This document shows positions 1 to 10,541 of a DNA stretch of 64,000 nt, one piece after another (the stretch's first letter is position 1; every line of letters starts with the position of its first letter). The stretch covers positions 6,882,001-6,946,000 of the forward strand of contig JAKSXM010000132.1 of the NCBI GenBank assembly GCA_022575985.1. The letters run 5' to 3'. The notes below the pieces were generated by a model. It saw only the letters and a program-made list of their open reading frames with translations. It searched no databases and was not told the DNA's origin. The position numbers were made by a program, and so were the translations under genes. The DNA is from Anagrus nilaparvatae. Its lineage: Eukaryota > Arthropoda > Insecta > Hymenoptera > Mymaridae.

Positions 1-330
1 AAAGTGCACTGCATTTTCTCTCAAAAATTACCACGCGGGCGGGCCCTGTGTATCAGGAGCTCAAAAACGGCAGAAGCCGCCATCATTAATTTCAAGAAGA
101 AGGGCGATCAGCGAGGTCCCCTCTCAGCAAAATTTCAACGTACCACCACCACAGACAGCACTCTCTCTCCCCACCAAGCCAACTACAAGTGAAGTTCAGT
201 TACTTTCACCGCCAGTCATAGACGTGTAAATGGTTGCCGCTCTCCAGGCGTTTAAAGTTTCTACAACTTGGGTAAATTTATGAAACGGCAACAAGGTAAA
301 AACTTTCTTTTTTATATATATCTAAGTAAG
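1..330 (+). other. BEL/Pao 5' leader (internal region upstream of gag-pol)
   Basis: This stretch precedes the gag-pol start and is more GC-rich than the flanking genome. The last bases of the 3' LTR (6361-6394) do not occur here, so the 5' LTR and primer-binding site must lie left of the window. A short open frame at 4-192 has no recognisable content and is taken as non-coding leader. Confidence 0.55.
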
Positions 331-3300
331 ATGGATGAGCCTGAAGAGCTCTTAATAGATCAAGTTACTGATGGTAACTTGATCCTTGATTTTCTCATAA
401 ATGCAGACTTAAAGGGGGGAGAGAGAAAATCTATAGCAATATGGAAGTCTAGAAAGGAGCTGCTAAAAGAATACTGGCAGTCCTTTCGGGAACGACATCG
501 ACAACTTCGGCGTCATAAAGAAGAGTTAAAAGAGAGTAGTTATTTTAAAAAAAATCATTTTTCAGAAGTTGAAAAACACTACATTGAAGCGCTCAGCCAA
601 CTCAGCGATGCCATCGACAAGAATGCAGAGCCACCCCCTCCACCACCAGCCGGGAGGAGCTACTCATCTTTATCTCTTCCAAAGGTACCGCTGCCCACAT
701 TCGACGGCAACCAGCAAAATTGGGATACGTTCAAGGAACTATTCAGGGCCAGGGTCGCCGACGATGATGACATCCCAGCCGCATTAAAACTCCAACATCT
801 ACTAAGCAGTCTTCAGGGTGACGCCGCAAGACGTTTCGGCAATCTTCAATTGACCAACGCCAATTTTCAAGTTGCCTGGGACACGCTTCTACGCCGATAT
901 GACAACAAGCGCATCAGGCTCAGCTCTCATCTAGCTCGTTTAATTTCAGCTCCTGCTGTCAACAACAAAGTCACAGGGGAGATCACACGCCTTTTAGACA
1001 CCTTCGAGGAAAGCATAAGGGCTCTTCGAGGACTAAATCAACCAGTCGACCATTGGGATGCCTGGTTTGTGCAGCTGATCGTCTCCAAGCTCGACTATGG
1101 CACACGCAGCGACTGGGAAAAACACCGAGAGGCTGACAACGACTTTTCGACCTATACTCAACTCACCGACTTCCTGGAGAATCGAGCCAGAACTCACGAT
1201 GCAGCCAAGGCTTCTAGCGGTTCGCCACAGTCAACCAGTAAGGCTTCAAGTTCAACGAGCAACTACAAGAAGCCTAACGTCTCTGCCCACGCCACAAGCG
1301 CCAGTGCAAAGGGATCTACATCAACCTGCTCACAGTGCAGCGGGGAATCACATCATCTGTCCAAATGTCCAAAGTTTCTTCAAATGACTGTCATTCAACG
1401 TCGCCAGCTGATGAGCAGCTTAAAGGACAACTGCTACAACTGTCTGGGATCTGGACACCGATCAGACAAGTGCAAATCAAAGTTCACTTGCCGTACCTGT
1501 GGTACTCTTCATCACACGCTTCTTCACGTCGACAAATCTTCAAGTCCAAGGTCTGGGACAGCACCTCAGCAGCAGTCTTCCCAGTTTCAACAGCAGCAGC
1601 CTTCTCGCTCTCAACAGCAGCAGTCTACTCAGTCTCAACAGGAGCAGTTCTCTCAGCCTCAGCAGCAGGCTACTCTTCAGCCTCAGCAGCAGCCCACTCC
1701 TCAGCTCCAGCAGCAGTCTTCGAACGTCACGATCAACAACGTCTGCGTCGGCGGGCGGATGCTCATGGCCACAGCTCTAGTCGTGCTCGATTCAGGTTAC
1801 AGCAGAATGACCGTCAGAGCTCTCTTGGATCCAGCAGCTGACGAATCCTTTATCACCGAACATGTGGCACAGACTCTTCAGCTTAAGCGATCACCAGTCA
1901 CGACCTCAGTATCGGTAGTTGGTGGAGAAACTGCAAATCCTCCAAGGGCAGAAGTTGCCGTGACTATCAAATCACTCATAGATCCTAATTTTTCATTTAA
2001 TTTCTCGGCTCTTGTGTTAAAGAAATTAACTAATTATTTACCATCTGAACAGGTAAACTATCATGACTGGCCTCACCTCCAAGGTCTTCAGCTGGCAGAT
2101 CCGGAATTCCACAAGCCAGGACGCATCGACTGCATACTCAGTGCTGAACTCTGGGCCATTGCACAGCTAAGCGGTCTTCAAAAGGGTCCATATCCTTCAC
2201 CTATTGCTCAAAACACAGTCTTCGGATGGGTGCTGATTGGACCAGTGAGACTTTCTACAGGTTGTCAACCTAAAATAACGTGCAACGTCATTCAACGTGA
2301 TGCTTCAATCAATCAACTGATGCAGAAATTTTGGGAAGTCGAGGAACCTCCAACATCAACGCTCTTAACACCGGAGGAAGCTGAGTGTGAAGCTCACTTC
2401 CTGGCCACGTTTCAACGAGATACAACGGGACGGTTTGTGTTGCGACTGCCATTCAACCAGACTCCAGAACTTCCTGGCAGTCTTGAAATCGCCAAGTCAA
2501 GGTTTTTCGCCTGCGAAAGACGTCTAGAGAAGGACGCTCAATTTCGACAATCCTATAACCTATTCATGCATGAATACGAGGAACTTGGTCATCTGGAAAA
2601 GGTCCCGGACCACGAACTTCACATGGAAAACTGCTGCTACATTCCACATCACGGTATCTTCAGAGCTGAAACTGGAAAGTTACGTGTGGTCTTCAACGCC
2701 TCTCAATCATCGAGAAATGGCAGATCACTCAACGACTGTCTTCACCCAGGTCCAAAGCTGCAGTCAGAGCTTCTAAGCGTCTTAACTCGGTGGAGATTCT
2801 TCAGATACGTCTTCACAGCGGACATCGTAAAAATGTTCCGGCAATTCAGGATACATCCTGAAGATACTGACTGGCTACGCATCTTCTGGCGTCCTCAAGT
2901 GAAGCAGCCTCTTCAAACTTACAGATTAACAACAGTCACTTATGGTACTGCATCAGCGCCTTATCAAGCCATACGATGCCTCAAGCAGCTGGCAACTGAC
3001 GAGCAACAACGCTTTCCTTTGGGTGCTTCTATTTTGCAACATCATAGCTACGTGGACGACAATTTTGGTGGTAATCACGACATCGAGTCAACGATTCAAG
3101 CAAGGGACCAACTAGCGCAGATTTTAGCTTCAGCTGGTATGCAATTGGACAAATGGTCCGCAAATGATCCTCAAATACTTGAGGGATTAATGTCAACATC
3201 AGATGCAGAGCGCATATTCGATGAACCCATTTCCACTCTTGGATTAAAATGGAAACCACACGACGATAGTTTTCAATTCAAGGTCGCCGCAAAGCCAGCT

Positions 3301-5673
3301 TCTACCACAGTAACAAAAAGAACGATCCTCTCTGAGATCGCATCACTATTCGATCCACTAGGATGGCTGTCGCCTATAATCATCAGGGCTAAAATTTATA
3401 TTCAAGAACTTTGGATCAGACAAAATGACTGGGATGAACCTGTTGATGACGACCTCAAAGAAGCTTGGACCTCGTTCAAAGAGCAGCTCCCAGACATCGA
3501 GAACATCTCAATACCACGCTGGGTCTCTACGACCAAAACATCAAAATGGGAACTACACGGCTTCTCAGACGCTAGTGAACGAGCTTACGCTGCTGTCATC
3601 TACTTGGTAACGTATGATAACAATACTTATCAAAGCTCTCTGATTTTAGCTAAGACCAAAGTGGCGCCTGTCAAGAGGCTTTCAATCCCGAGACTAGAGC
3701 TCTGCGGTGCGCATCTTTTATCAAAAATCATCAAGTTTACCAAAGAACAACTTCTCGATCAGCCTACAAAAGTGTTATGCTGGACGGACTCTCAGGTAGT
3801 CCTGGCTTGGCTCAAAGGTCACCCTACACGCTGGAACACCTTCGTAGGCAACAAAGTCAGCGAAATTCTCACTGCTGCTCCATATGCTGACTGGAATCAC
3901 GTCGATACTCACAACAATCCAGCTGACATCGCCTCCAGGGGGGCTACGCCAAATCAACTTCAAGAGTCTACACTCTGGTGGAATGGCCCACGTTGGTTAC
4001 AACAAGGTCCAGAATTCTGGCCGCGTACAGCAGTTCCAGAAACTACTGACTGTGAGGCCAAAATCAACACAAAAATCTTCAGAGCTGCGGTTCAAGATTC
4101 ACTTTACGACTGGTGTTCACGTTTCTCAAGTTTAGCGAGGCTAACAAGATACTTTTCTTTTTTGTACAGATGGAAATCCAACGCTCTTCTAGGCCCAAAT
4201 GCTGAGAAGCTGTCAGCTCCATCTTTCCACAACTTTTCTGAAGCTTTAGCCGCTATCATCAGGGTCACGCAACACCATCACTTTGAAGATGACATCAAGG
4301 CCATCACTCGTCACGGTGCTGTTGGTAAATCCAGTCATCTCAAGGACTTGAAACCATTCATTTCTGCAGACAAAATACTGCGAGTCGGCGGTCGAACACA
4401 AGAACTTGCTGGCTCCTACGATGAGAAACATCCTCCAATTATACCAAAGGGCTCACAACTCGCCAAACTGCTGATTAACGACGCCCATATTCGTACTCTT
4501 CACGGTGGTGCCCAGCTAACACAGTCAACACTACGACGTCACTATTGGGTCATCCACGACCGGAGCCAAATTCGTCAAACCATCAAATGCTGCACCAAGT
4601 GCCTTCGCTTTCAAGGCCGACCTCAACAACAATTGATGGCCAACTTACCAGCCGTACGTCTCCAGCCATCACGTCCATTCACCTACACAGGGGTTGACTA
4701 CGCTGGACCGTTCAACATAAGGGCTTCCAAGGGTCGTGGCCACACATCCTGCAAAGGCTACGTAGCCATTTTCGTCTGTATGGTTACTCGAGCAGTCCAT
4801 ATAGAAATAGTCTCTGACTACTCTTCCAAGGCGTTCTTGGCTGCATTCAGACGTTTTGTCAGTCGACGAGGCATGTGCCGCACCATGTACAGCGACCAAG
4901 GGACCACGTTCAAGGGCGCTGCCAACGACATCCAGAAATTATTCGCGGCCAACTCCAACTTCATCAATGATGTCTCAACGACTGTCAGAGCAGAGGGTGT
5001 CGAGTGGTCCTTCATTCCACCTAAGGCTCCACACCATGGCGGACTCTGGGAGTCCAAGGTCAAATCCTTCAAACATCACTTTCGACGAGTTGCAGCGGAC
5101 TTAAAACTTACATTTGAGGAGTTTTCAACGCTTGCAACACAAATCGAGGCCTGTTTAAACTCCAGGCCCTTGAGTCCTCTTACCAGCGACGCTAACGACA
5201 TCAACGCATTGACACCGGGGCACTTCCTGATAGGTGGCCCTATTCAAATACTACCAGCTCCATACTCGCCAATCGATGAACCAACAAGAACGCCAACAGA
5301 AAGATGGTTACTTATACAGAAAATACTAGGGGATTTTTGGCGCCGTTGGCGAGTAGAAGTACTTCACGACTTACAACGACGTTCAAAGTGGTTGGAACCA
5401 CACCGAAACCTACAAGTCAACGACATTGTCATCATTATGGACGACCTCTGTCCACCAGCCTCCTGGTCACTCGGAAGGGTTATCCAGTGCCATCCTGGGC
5501 ATGATGGGCTTACCAGAGTCGTCACACTAAAGACATCAACAACTGAACTACGCCGCCCAGTCACCAAACTGATTTTGCTGCCAGTCAACAACGAAGCAAC
5601 TACTCATTTCACTGCTGTTCATTGCCAGGGTCAGGTTGTTTCACGGCGGGCGGAAGACTCAATCATCGAATAA
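331..5673 (+). CDS. BEL/Pao retrotransposon gag-pol polyprotein, intact
   Basis: One uninterrupted frame of 1780 codons encodes a full BEL/Pao polyprotein, which copies element RNA to DNA and integrates it. Domains in order: a DUF1759-type gag (about residues 116-289, beginning LPKVPLPTFDG); two zinc-knuckle clusters (from C333 and C368); a Gln-rich linker (about 411-465); an A17-type aspartic protease with D500 in LLDPAADESF; reverse transcriptase with YVDD at 907-910; RNase H with GFSDAS (D1080) and CWTDSQ; an integrase zinc site (HxnHxnCC); the integrase triad D1456, D1522, E1574; and a C-terminal DUF5641-like segment. The ATG at 331 (A at -3, G at +4) is preferred; an in-frame ATG at 280 has a weak context and the frame is open from 268. 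The protease shows DPAA where D-S/T-G is usual. Absence of stops suggests recent insertion. Confidence 0.93.
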   Translation: MDEPEELLIDQVTDGNLILDFLINADLKGGERKSIAIWKSRKELLKEYWQSFRERHRQLRRHKEELKESSYFKKNHFSEVEKHYIEALSQLSDAIDKNAEPPPPPPAGRSYSSLSLPKVPLPTFDGNQQNWDTFKELFRARVADDDDIPAALKLQHLLSSLQGDAARRFGNLQLTNANFQVAWDTLLRRYDNKRIRLSSHLARLISAPAVNNKVTGEITRLLDTFEESIRALRGLNQPVDHWDAWFVQLIVSKLDYGTRSDWEKHREADNDFSTYTQLTDFLENRARTHDAAKASSGSPQSTSKASSSTSNYKKPNVSAHATSASAKGSTSTCSQCSGESHHLSKCPKFLQMTVIQRRQLMSSLKDNCYNCLGSGHRSDKCKSKFTCRTCGTLHHTLLHVDKSSSPRSGTAPQQQSSQFQQQQPSRSQQQQSTQSQQEQFSQPQQQATLQPQQQPTPQLQQQSSNVTINNVCVGGRMLMATALVVLDSGYSRMTVRALLDPAADESFITEHVAQTLQLKRSPVTTSVSVVGGETANPPRAEVAVTIKSLIDPNFSFNFSALVLKKLTNYLPSEQVNYHDWPHLQGLQLADPEFHKPGRIDCILSAELWAIAQLSGLQKGPYPSPIAQNTVFGWVLIGPVRLSTGCQPKITCNVIQRDASINQLMQKFWEVEEPPTSTLLTPEEAECEAHFLATFQRDTTGRFVLRLPFNQTPELPGSLEIAKSRFFACERRLEKDAQFRQSYNLFMHEYEELGHLEKVPDHELHMENCCYIPHHGIFRAETGKLRVVFNASQSSRNGRSLNDCLHPGPKLQSELLSVLTRWRFFRYVFTADIVKMFRQFRIHPEDTDWLRIFWRPQVKQPLQTYRLTTVTYGTASAPYQAIRCLKQLATDEQQRFPLGASILQHHSYVDDNFGGNHDIESTIQARDQLAQILASAGMQLDKWSANDPQILEGLMSTSDAERIFDEPISTLGLKWKPHDDSFQFKVAAKPASTTVTKRTILSEIASLFDPLGWLSPIIIRAKIYIQELWIRQNDWDEPVDDDLKEAWTSFKEQLPDIENISIPRWVSTTKTSKWELHGFSDASERAYAAVIYLVTYDNNTYQSSLILAKTKVAPVKRLSIPRLELCGAHLLSKIIKFTKEQLLDQPTKVLCWTDSQVVLAWLKGHPTRWNTFVGNKVSEILTAAPYADWNHVDTHNNPADIASRGATPNQLQESTLWWNGPRWLQQGPEFWPRTAVPETTDCEAKINTKIFRAAVQDSLYDWCSRFSSLARLTRYFSFLYRWKSNALLGPNAEKLSAPSFHNFSEALAAIIRVTQHHHFEDDIKAITRHGAVGKSSHLKDLKPFISADKILRVGGRTQELAGSYDEKHPPIIPKGSQLAKLLINDAHIRTLHGGAQLTQSTLRRHYWVIHDRSQIRQTIKCCTKCLRFQGRPQQQLMANLPAVRLQPSRPFTYTGVDYAGPFNIRASKGRGHTSCKGYVAIFVCMVTRAVHIEIVSDYSSKAFLAAFRRFVSRRGMCRTMYSDQGTTFKGAANDIQKLFAANSNFINDVSTTVRAEGVEWSFIPPKAPHHGGLWESKVKSFKHHFRRVAADLKLTFEEFSTLATQIEACLNSRPLSPLTSDANDINALTPGHFLIGGPIQILPAPYSPIDEPTRTPTERWLLIQKILGDFWRRWRVEVLHDLQRRSKWLEPHRNLQVNDIVIIMDDLCPPASWSLGRVIQCHPGHDGLTRVVTLKTSTTELRRPVTKLILLPVNNEATTHFTAVHCQGQVVSRRAEDSIIE

Positions 5674-5888
5674 AGACAACAAATTAAAATTTGTAAAAAA
5701 GGTCAATTAAGGCACAATTAACTTATTTCATTCTTTTTTTCTTTTCATTGTTACTGGGCGCAAAAGGCTCCTAACTAAATAACCTTAATTGACTTTTATC
5801 ATAAAATGTAAACTTCTATTAGAATTGTATAGAATCACGCGTTATTCAAAAGGCAATCTAGCGCGGAACTAATTCGTTAAAATTTCTT

Positions 5889-5905
5889 TAACGAGGCGGG
5901 CGGTA
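5889..5905 (+). promoter_or_regulatory. Polypurine tract of the BEL/Pao element
   Basis: The purine-rich run GAGGCGGGCGGTA directly abuts the TGTTGCGGCC start of the 3' LTR, where a plus-strand primer is expected. The 5674-5888 stretch between stop codon and tract has no coding content. Confidence 0.6.
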
Positions 5906-6394
5906 TGTTGCGGCCAATGGCCTAAAATTCATATTTTTCCTATATTTAAATATTCGCGGTAAATCAAATATCACGCGATATGTCAGTTATTTCATTTATC
6001 GGCCCCCGGTTTTAAGGCCCCTTCTCTTACGTAAAATATCTCTCGTTTTTTATAAAACTGGTCGCTGCGCACGACTCGCTCTCATTCTGTGGTCGGTCAT
6101 CTTGCAATCAAGTAAAATAAAAAGTGCAAGTAATTTTCGTGTAAAACATGTGCCGCCCGGCTTGGTAAATTGAATTCAAATTTATTAATTAATTATACAG
6201 TCCACTAAATTCATTTTTTATTTATCATTATTAGATTATATTTTTATTTAAATTAAATTCACGGGAGTGTCGAAACATATATATTTTTTTAACTGCCGAA
6301 TTGTATTTTAGGTTAAGTGAATGAATAAACGCGTGTGTTAATTTAAGACCACGCGATATCAATATAACCAATCAGTGTTAACTATTATTTTACA
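5906..6394 (+). repeat. BEL/Pao 3' LTR
   Basis: It starts TGTTGCGGCCAATGGCC, a typical BEL-type LTR start, immediately after the polypurine tract. It probably ends at TTTTACA (6394); TACATACA at 6398 is an alternative end. The partner LTR and target duplication cannot be checked because the 5' LTR is outside the window. Confidence 0.65.
6051..6122 (+). promoter_or_regulatory. LTR promoter (TATA box) and poly(A) signal
   Basis: TATAAAA at 6051 is followed about 30 bp later by a pyrimidine-rich initiator region (CTCTCATTCTGTGG) and by AATAAA at 6117-6122. This is the order expected for U3-R of an LTR. Position-based inference; no transcript evidence. Confidence 0.5.
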
Positions 6395-8289
6395 TACATT
6401 TTCCACTCCCTGAATTTCCCAATATTTTCCAAAATAAGGTGAAAATATTACAATATTTTTATACATTGTAAGCATAAATTACATGAGTTAAAATTTCAGA
6501 AATTTTTTCTATTATAATTTTCTTCTATTTTTATTTTAATTACAATTAAATTTCTATTAATATAAAATATGACGAAACACATAATAACACAATTTGAATT
6601 GTATAGCATAAATAAAATTTCTTTTAAGTATACAAAAAATTATTATATACAGGTCAAAAATTTTTAAAATTAAATTATTTTTTTTTATTATTAACACCAA
6701 TACGACACCAATAGGTACCTCACAAAACAGATGTGAATATTTAATCCCCATGATACGTTTGTATGTGGTCTTCAAATGTCATATAGGATATTCTTGGTTA
6801 CATAACTCACACATATATTTTCCTATAACATCCTGCAAAGCAAATAACAAAAAATTAAAAAACAATTATGCAATATTTTAGCATGTAACTAAGCTATGTA
6901 GCTGACTAATTTCTCTGCAATTTAAAATTACAGCACATTTGCTTCGAGTCTTATAAATATTTTCTACATTGAGAAAAACTCCTTTTTACACGAAAGAAAA
7001 TAAGTTTAAAATTGGATCCAAGATTATGTTTTAATGACGCAAAATAAATCTAATTCTTTTGTATAGAGTAGTTAAATCTCTTTGTGTTAATTAACCATTC
7101 TTTTTACTATCAAGGGATTCCTTTTCGAATAAGAAAAATCTTCGATATAATTTTAAAATTTAATTCTATTATAAGGATTTTTTCTCAGTTTTAATTAATA
7201 AAATATAAAAATAATTTTCTTAAATCAAATTTATTATGCAATATTAGTACCTCAAGTGGTTCTTCTTTTGTATTCACATCTTTTTGGAGATTTTTCAGTC
7301 TTTATCATTTCAAACGTGATCGGCTTTTTTGTAGTTTCATTTATCTCCTGAATTATGTTGTTGCCGTTTGATGAGGGTATAGAATGTTCCTATATTTCCT
7401 CTGTGATTTTTTTAAAAATAATTTATAATATTATTATATATTTGTATACACGTATTTTAATTACTCTTGCATTATTTTTTCATCCAGTTCTTCCACTAAA
7501 TGTTGAATTTGATTTTTAATTAAATGCATGTCCTTAGAGGATTGTTTTAATAATTCTAATTCCTCTGCCTTGTAAATTAATAATGTTAATGACATTGAGA
7601 ATATTATTTATTTAATGACAATTATTATTTTAGAATCATACAAACATAATCTATATTAAGATTTAAGAGTACTGCCTAGAATCAATTTTGGTGTGCTGAA
7701 GCGAATCAGAGCACTGTAATTTTTCTCCACGTCCCATTAACTTAATTTTCATTAAAACAAAAAAAAAGAAAATTAAAAAAATGATCTATGAAAAATTCTG
7801 CAGCTGCAATAACTCCCTTTTCACGGAGAATTCTCCTAAAACAGAATACAAAATAAAAGAAAATTCTGTATCAAAAAATCGTTTGCTCTCCCATTGCGCT
7901 TGGAAAAAAGTGTGCGAAAGATTAGTTGGCTTAATGGTTCTTGATTGGCAAGATACGCACTGACCATACCTAAAAATTTGCATGTTAGCCTATTAGATAA
8001 GACACCTCCATTCCTATTCGCGGGGGAGAAGAGTTAAATACTACGGTAAAACGCCGATGATAAAACCGAAGATCTCACTGAATCATTATATAAGTAGTAC
8101 CGTCATTAATAAACATAATACAATTTAACAACAAGTATATTTTATTTATCATCACCAGTAAAAACTTTCTAAGATATAGGATCTTAGGACCGGGTATGAA
8201 CTACTCTATATTTAATTAAGTTCGTTCACGTCCAAAATCACTTACGACGGCACAATTTACCAGGTGAGTGAAATTCAGAACACAAAAAC
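6395..8289. other. AT-rich spacer, no clear gene
   Basis: Mostly A/T runs. The only gene-like signal is a broken zinc-finger-like stretch on the minus strand near 6720-6833, listed separately. The small open frames near 7781-7983 have no family resemblance. Confidence 0.6.
6715..6833 (-). pseudogene. Possible broken C2H2 zinc-finger exon
   Basis: Reading leftward from a good acceptor (pyrimidine-rich tract ending TTTGCAG at about 6833), the frame gives YMCELCNQEY, a stop codon, then HLKTTYKRIMGIKYSHLFC. The C-x2-C-x3-Y start and trailing G...C spacing resemble the split zinc fingers of lola-type BTB proteins. The expected His is Thr, the spacing is off by one, and a TGA interrupts the frame. 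It could equally be chance, so the call is weak. Confidence 0.2.
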
Positions 8290-8710
8290 TCGGAAAACAC
8301 CCAGGAGCAAAGGTACCAAGAAATGCAATATGAGGAAGAAAATAATTGTGCATACGAAGAGCAGAGGCAATATCATGGCCATCAACAGGACTTGACCTAT
8401 AGGCACCAACTTGAAGAATATACAAGTGCGTGGGCTTAGCAACAAACCCAAACGTAACAACATAAAGATAAATTAGCTGGAACGGCCTTTGCGCCATCAC
8501 CACCTTGAAACGAACCTCCACCTGAAGATATTAATGGTAACGCTTAAGGTAACTGCCTTGAAGATTGCCATCAGTGGTTAATCAAGGATACGATAAGGTG
8601 GAGGACTTCTTTTTATGAGAGTCGAAGGGAGGCTATGCTACCTTAATCCTCCCATTCTTAACAATTGAGGTTGAGAATGGGCAGATCATTGATAAATATT
8701 ATCAATGAGA
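8290..8710 (+). pseudogene. Decayed C-terminal tail of a Mutator-like transposase gene
   Basis: This is a second, broken copy of the 3' end of the minus-strand gene at 20905-24115. Matching peptides include RYQEMQYEEENN (other copy MYQDMQYEEQND), HQQDL, DKLAGTAFAPS (other copy DQLAGAAFEPS), INGNA, HQWLIKD and IDKYYQ, with a TGA after IDKYYQ that probably marks the original protein end. Several stops (for example in SAWA*QQTQT*QH) and a frameshift after the WLIKD block show it is dead. The DDE domain is not present here, so this is a 3' fragment. The tail is acidic and Gln-rich in both copies. Confidence 0.7.
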
Positions 8711-8849
8711 GGAGGAGGTTACTTCCAAGTCTATTTTAATTTTCAAATTTATCTTTTTTTTATCCTTTTTTCTTAGTCTTATTTTTTTTTCATCGTTATA
8801 GATTCTTAGTAATCAAAAACTACCATCACAAACCTTAAAAAATTATGCG

Positions 8850-9135
8850 TTATACTTTCAAGCCAGTTATGGAACTGTTGATTTTGGGGTCTCCAAATAA
8901 CAGAGATAAAAAAACGAGAGATGGGCTAAAACCAATATTTTAAAAAGAATTGAAAGAGACCTTGGTGACCTAAAGTCATACGTAGAGCGTTTAATAAGAC
9001 CAATCATTCTATATGTAGTTGATATTACATAATCTAAGTGATGGCTAAAAGACCAATTTTCATTAAGAATAATCCCAAGATCTCGAACTTTTGATACTCT
9101 AGGTAAAATAAACCCGGTTAATTGGTAATTGAACT
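8850..9135 (-). pseudogene. LINE reverse transcriptase fragment (Jockey/CR1-like), decayed
   Basis: The minus strand reads PRVSKVRDLGIILNENWSF, then SHHLDYVISTTYRMIGLIKR. This is the conserved thumb region of non-LTR reverse transcriptases just after the YADD palm (V-x-DLG-x-L-x-F-x2-H pattern). The frame decays after FKILVLAHLSF and reaches stops. No palm motif or endonuclease is present, so it is a short relic of a 5'-truncated insertion. Confidence 0.7.
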
Positions 9136-9450
9136 TAAACGTAATTGAAATTTTAAAAAAAAGTTATGTGTAATACAATTGTTCATAGCTTATTAAAAAT
9201 TTACAAATTATTTTGTTACACATGTTTCATTAGAAATTTATATAGTTAAAAGTGTAAGTTTCTTTATTATTTCAAATTTGTTTGTCAATAAATATTTAAT
9301 TTTTTAAACCCAGCCAAGGCATGATTAATGTAGATTTTACAATATTTTTTATGCCACCAAGATCCTTTACAAGACTCCATTACGTTATTGTTAATCAACA
9401 ATGCATAATTTTTATTCATTTAAACTGTAAACTGGTAAGTAATGCTTAAA

Positions 9451-9772
9451 AACTACTTCTGACCATGGAGAACTCTTCTTAAACAAAGAACTGGAGCATC
9501 AAAAATTCAGGAAGATACAGATAAATTCCAGATTATTGTTCATGTTCCTGAAGAAATACAAATAAAAACCGGTGACAACTGTATGGTTATCAAAGGAAAA
9601 CTCGAAGACAAGAAAGACGAACATGGATATGTATCTCAACTATTTTGTAGAGATATGTATTATATGTAAGATATGTATTAACAAGGTATGTATTACCACA
9701 ATACCATGGCATTCGTAATGTAGCACCTCGTATTAAAGCAAATTGTGTATTAACTATTACTGCAACCCAAGC
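9451..9772 (+). pseudogene. Small heat-shock protein (alpha-crystallin/Hsp20) pseudogene
   Basis: The plus strand reads NYF*PWRTLL, then KIQEDTDKFQIIVHV, PEEIQIKTGDNCMVIKGKLE and DKKDEHGYVSQLFCR. This is the start of the alpha-crystallin domain of insect small heat-shock proteins (family pattern: P-W near the N-terminus, F-Q-V-x-x-D-V, PEEI-x-VKT, DEHG-Y-x-S-R-x-F-x-R). A TGA replaces Arg in the expected RPWR, several residues between V and PEEI are missing, and a short ATGTATTA-type duplication breaks the frame after FCR. A further frame then resumes as YHGIRNVAPRIKANCVLTIT. The N-terminal and C-terminal ends are missing. No intron is visible, so a retro-copy is likely. Confidence 0.75.
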
Positions 9773-9837
9773 TTGCATAACCTGATCCAGACTCGAAGAT
9801 TATATTTTTTTTTTATTTATTTTTTTTTTCAAGGGAA

Positions 9838-10262
9838 TAAAATATGTGAATCTAGCATCAGCCGTGAAGTATTTGCGGGCTTTGGAGACTCGCAAATTTC
9901 CATGACAGCCCAGTTGAACAAATACAACCGGGAGACTTTGCTGACAAATGTGGTTGCCGACTTCATGCCAGATTCTTACTGGCTAAACATAATGTAAACC
10001 CCCTGCGCTTGTTTGTCCCAAACCGAAACTCCCTTATCAGGTATAACTTCAGTTTAAGACGTGCATTCTGGTCACCTAGCCGCAGTCTTCCCCTATGCTT
10101 AGGGACGGGAGAGCTCTCTACGATAGAAACACACCCTCCTTCTTCATCAACAGGGTGGCCCTTACGTAATCTGCTACTTTGCTCCAATTTCCAGGGCTCC
10201 AAAGCATTCCAATTCTAATTTATTAAGAATCGGAGTGACGCAGCGGCAGCCTTATTAATTTC
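9838..10262. other. GC-richer block of unknown origin
   Basis: About 425 bp that is clearly less AT-rich than its surroundings, with no continuous coding frame on either strand. Neither a tRNA nor a 5S promoter is visible. It may be the 5' part of a retroelement or a SINE body; I do not recognise it. Confidence 0.35.
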
Positions 10263-10541
10263 CAATGATAAGAATTAAGGCAATCTGGTAATCGGTTGGT
10301 AACACTTCTTTTAGTCTGTCCGCGCACAAAATTTAAAAAAATAAATAAATTAATAGGTTAGGCGAGAATAAACAAAACAAATGTGATTGATAAAATGTGA
10401 ATTAAAAAAATGATAAAAATAATTAATAATTAATTATAGTTTATTTACTAACTCACAATAAATAAGAAAAATAAGCTAGAATGTAATTAATGTGCATATT
10501 CTCATTATTAAAATAAATTTTAATAAAAATTGTTTAATAAT

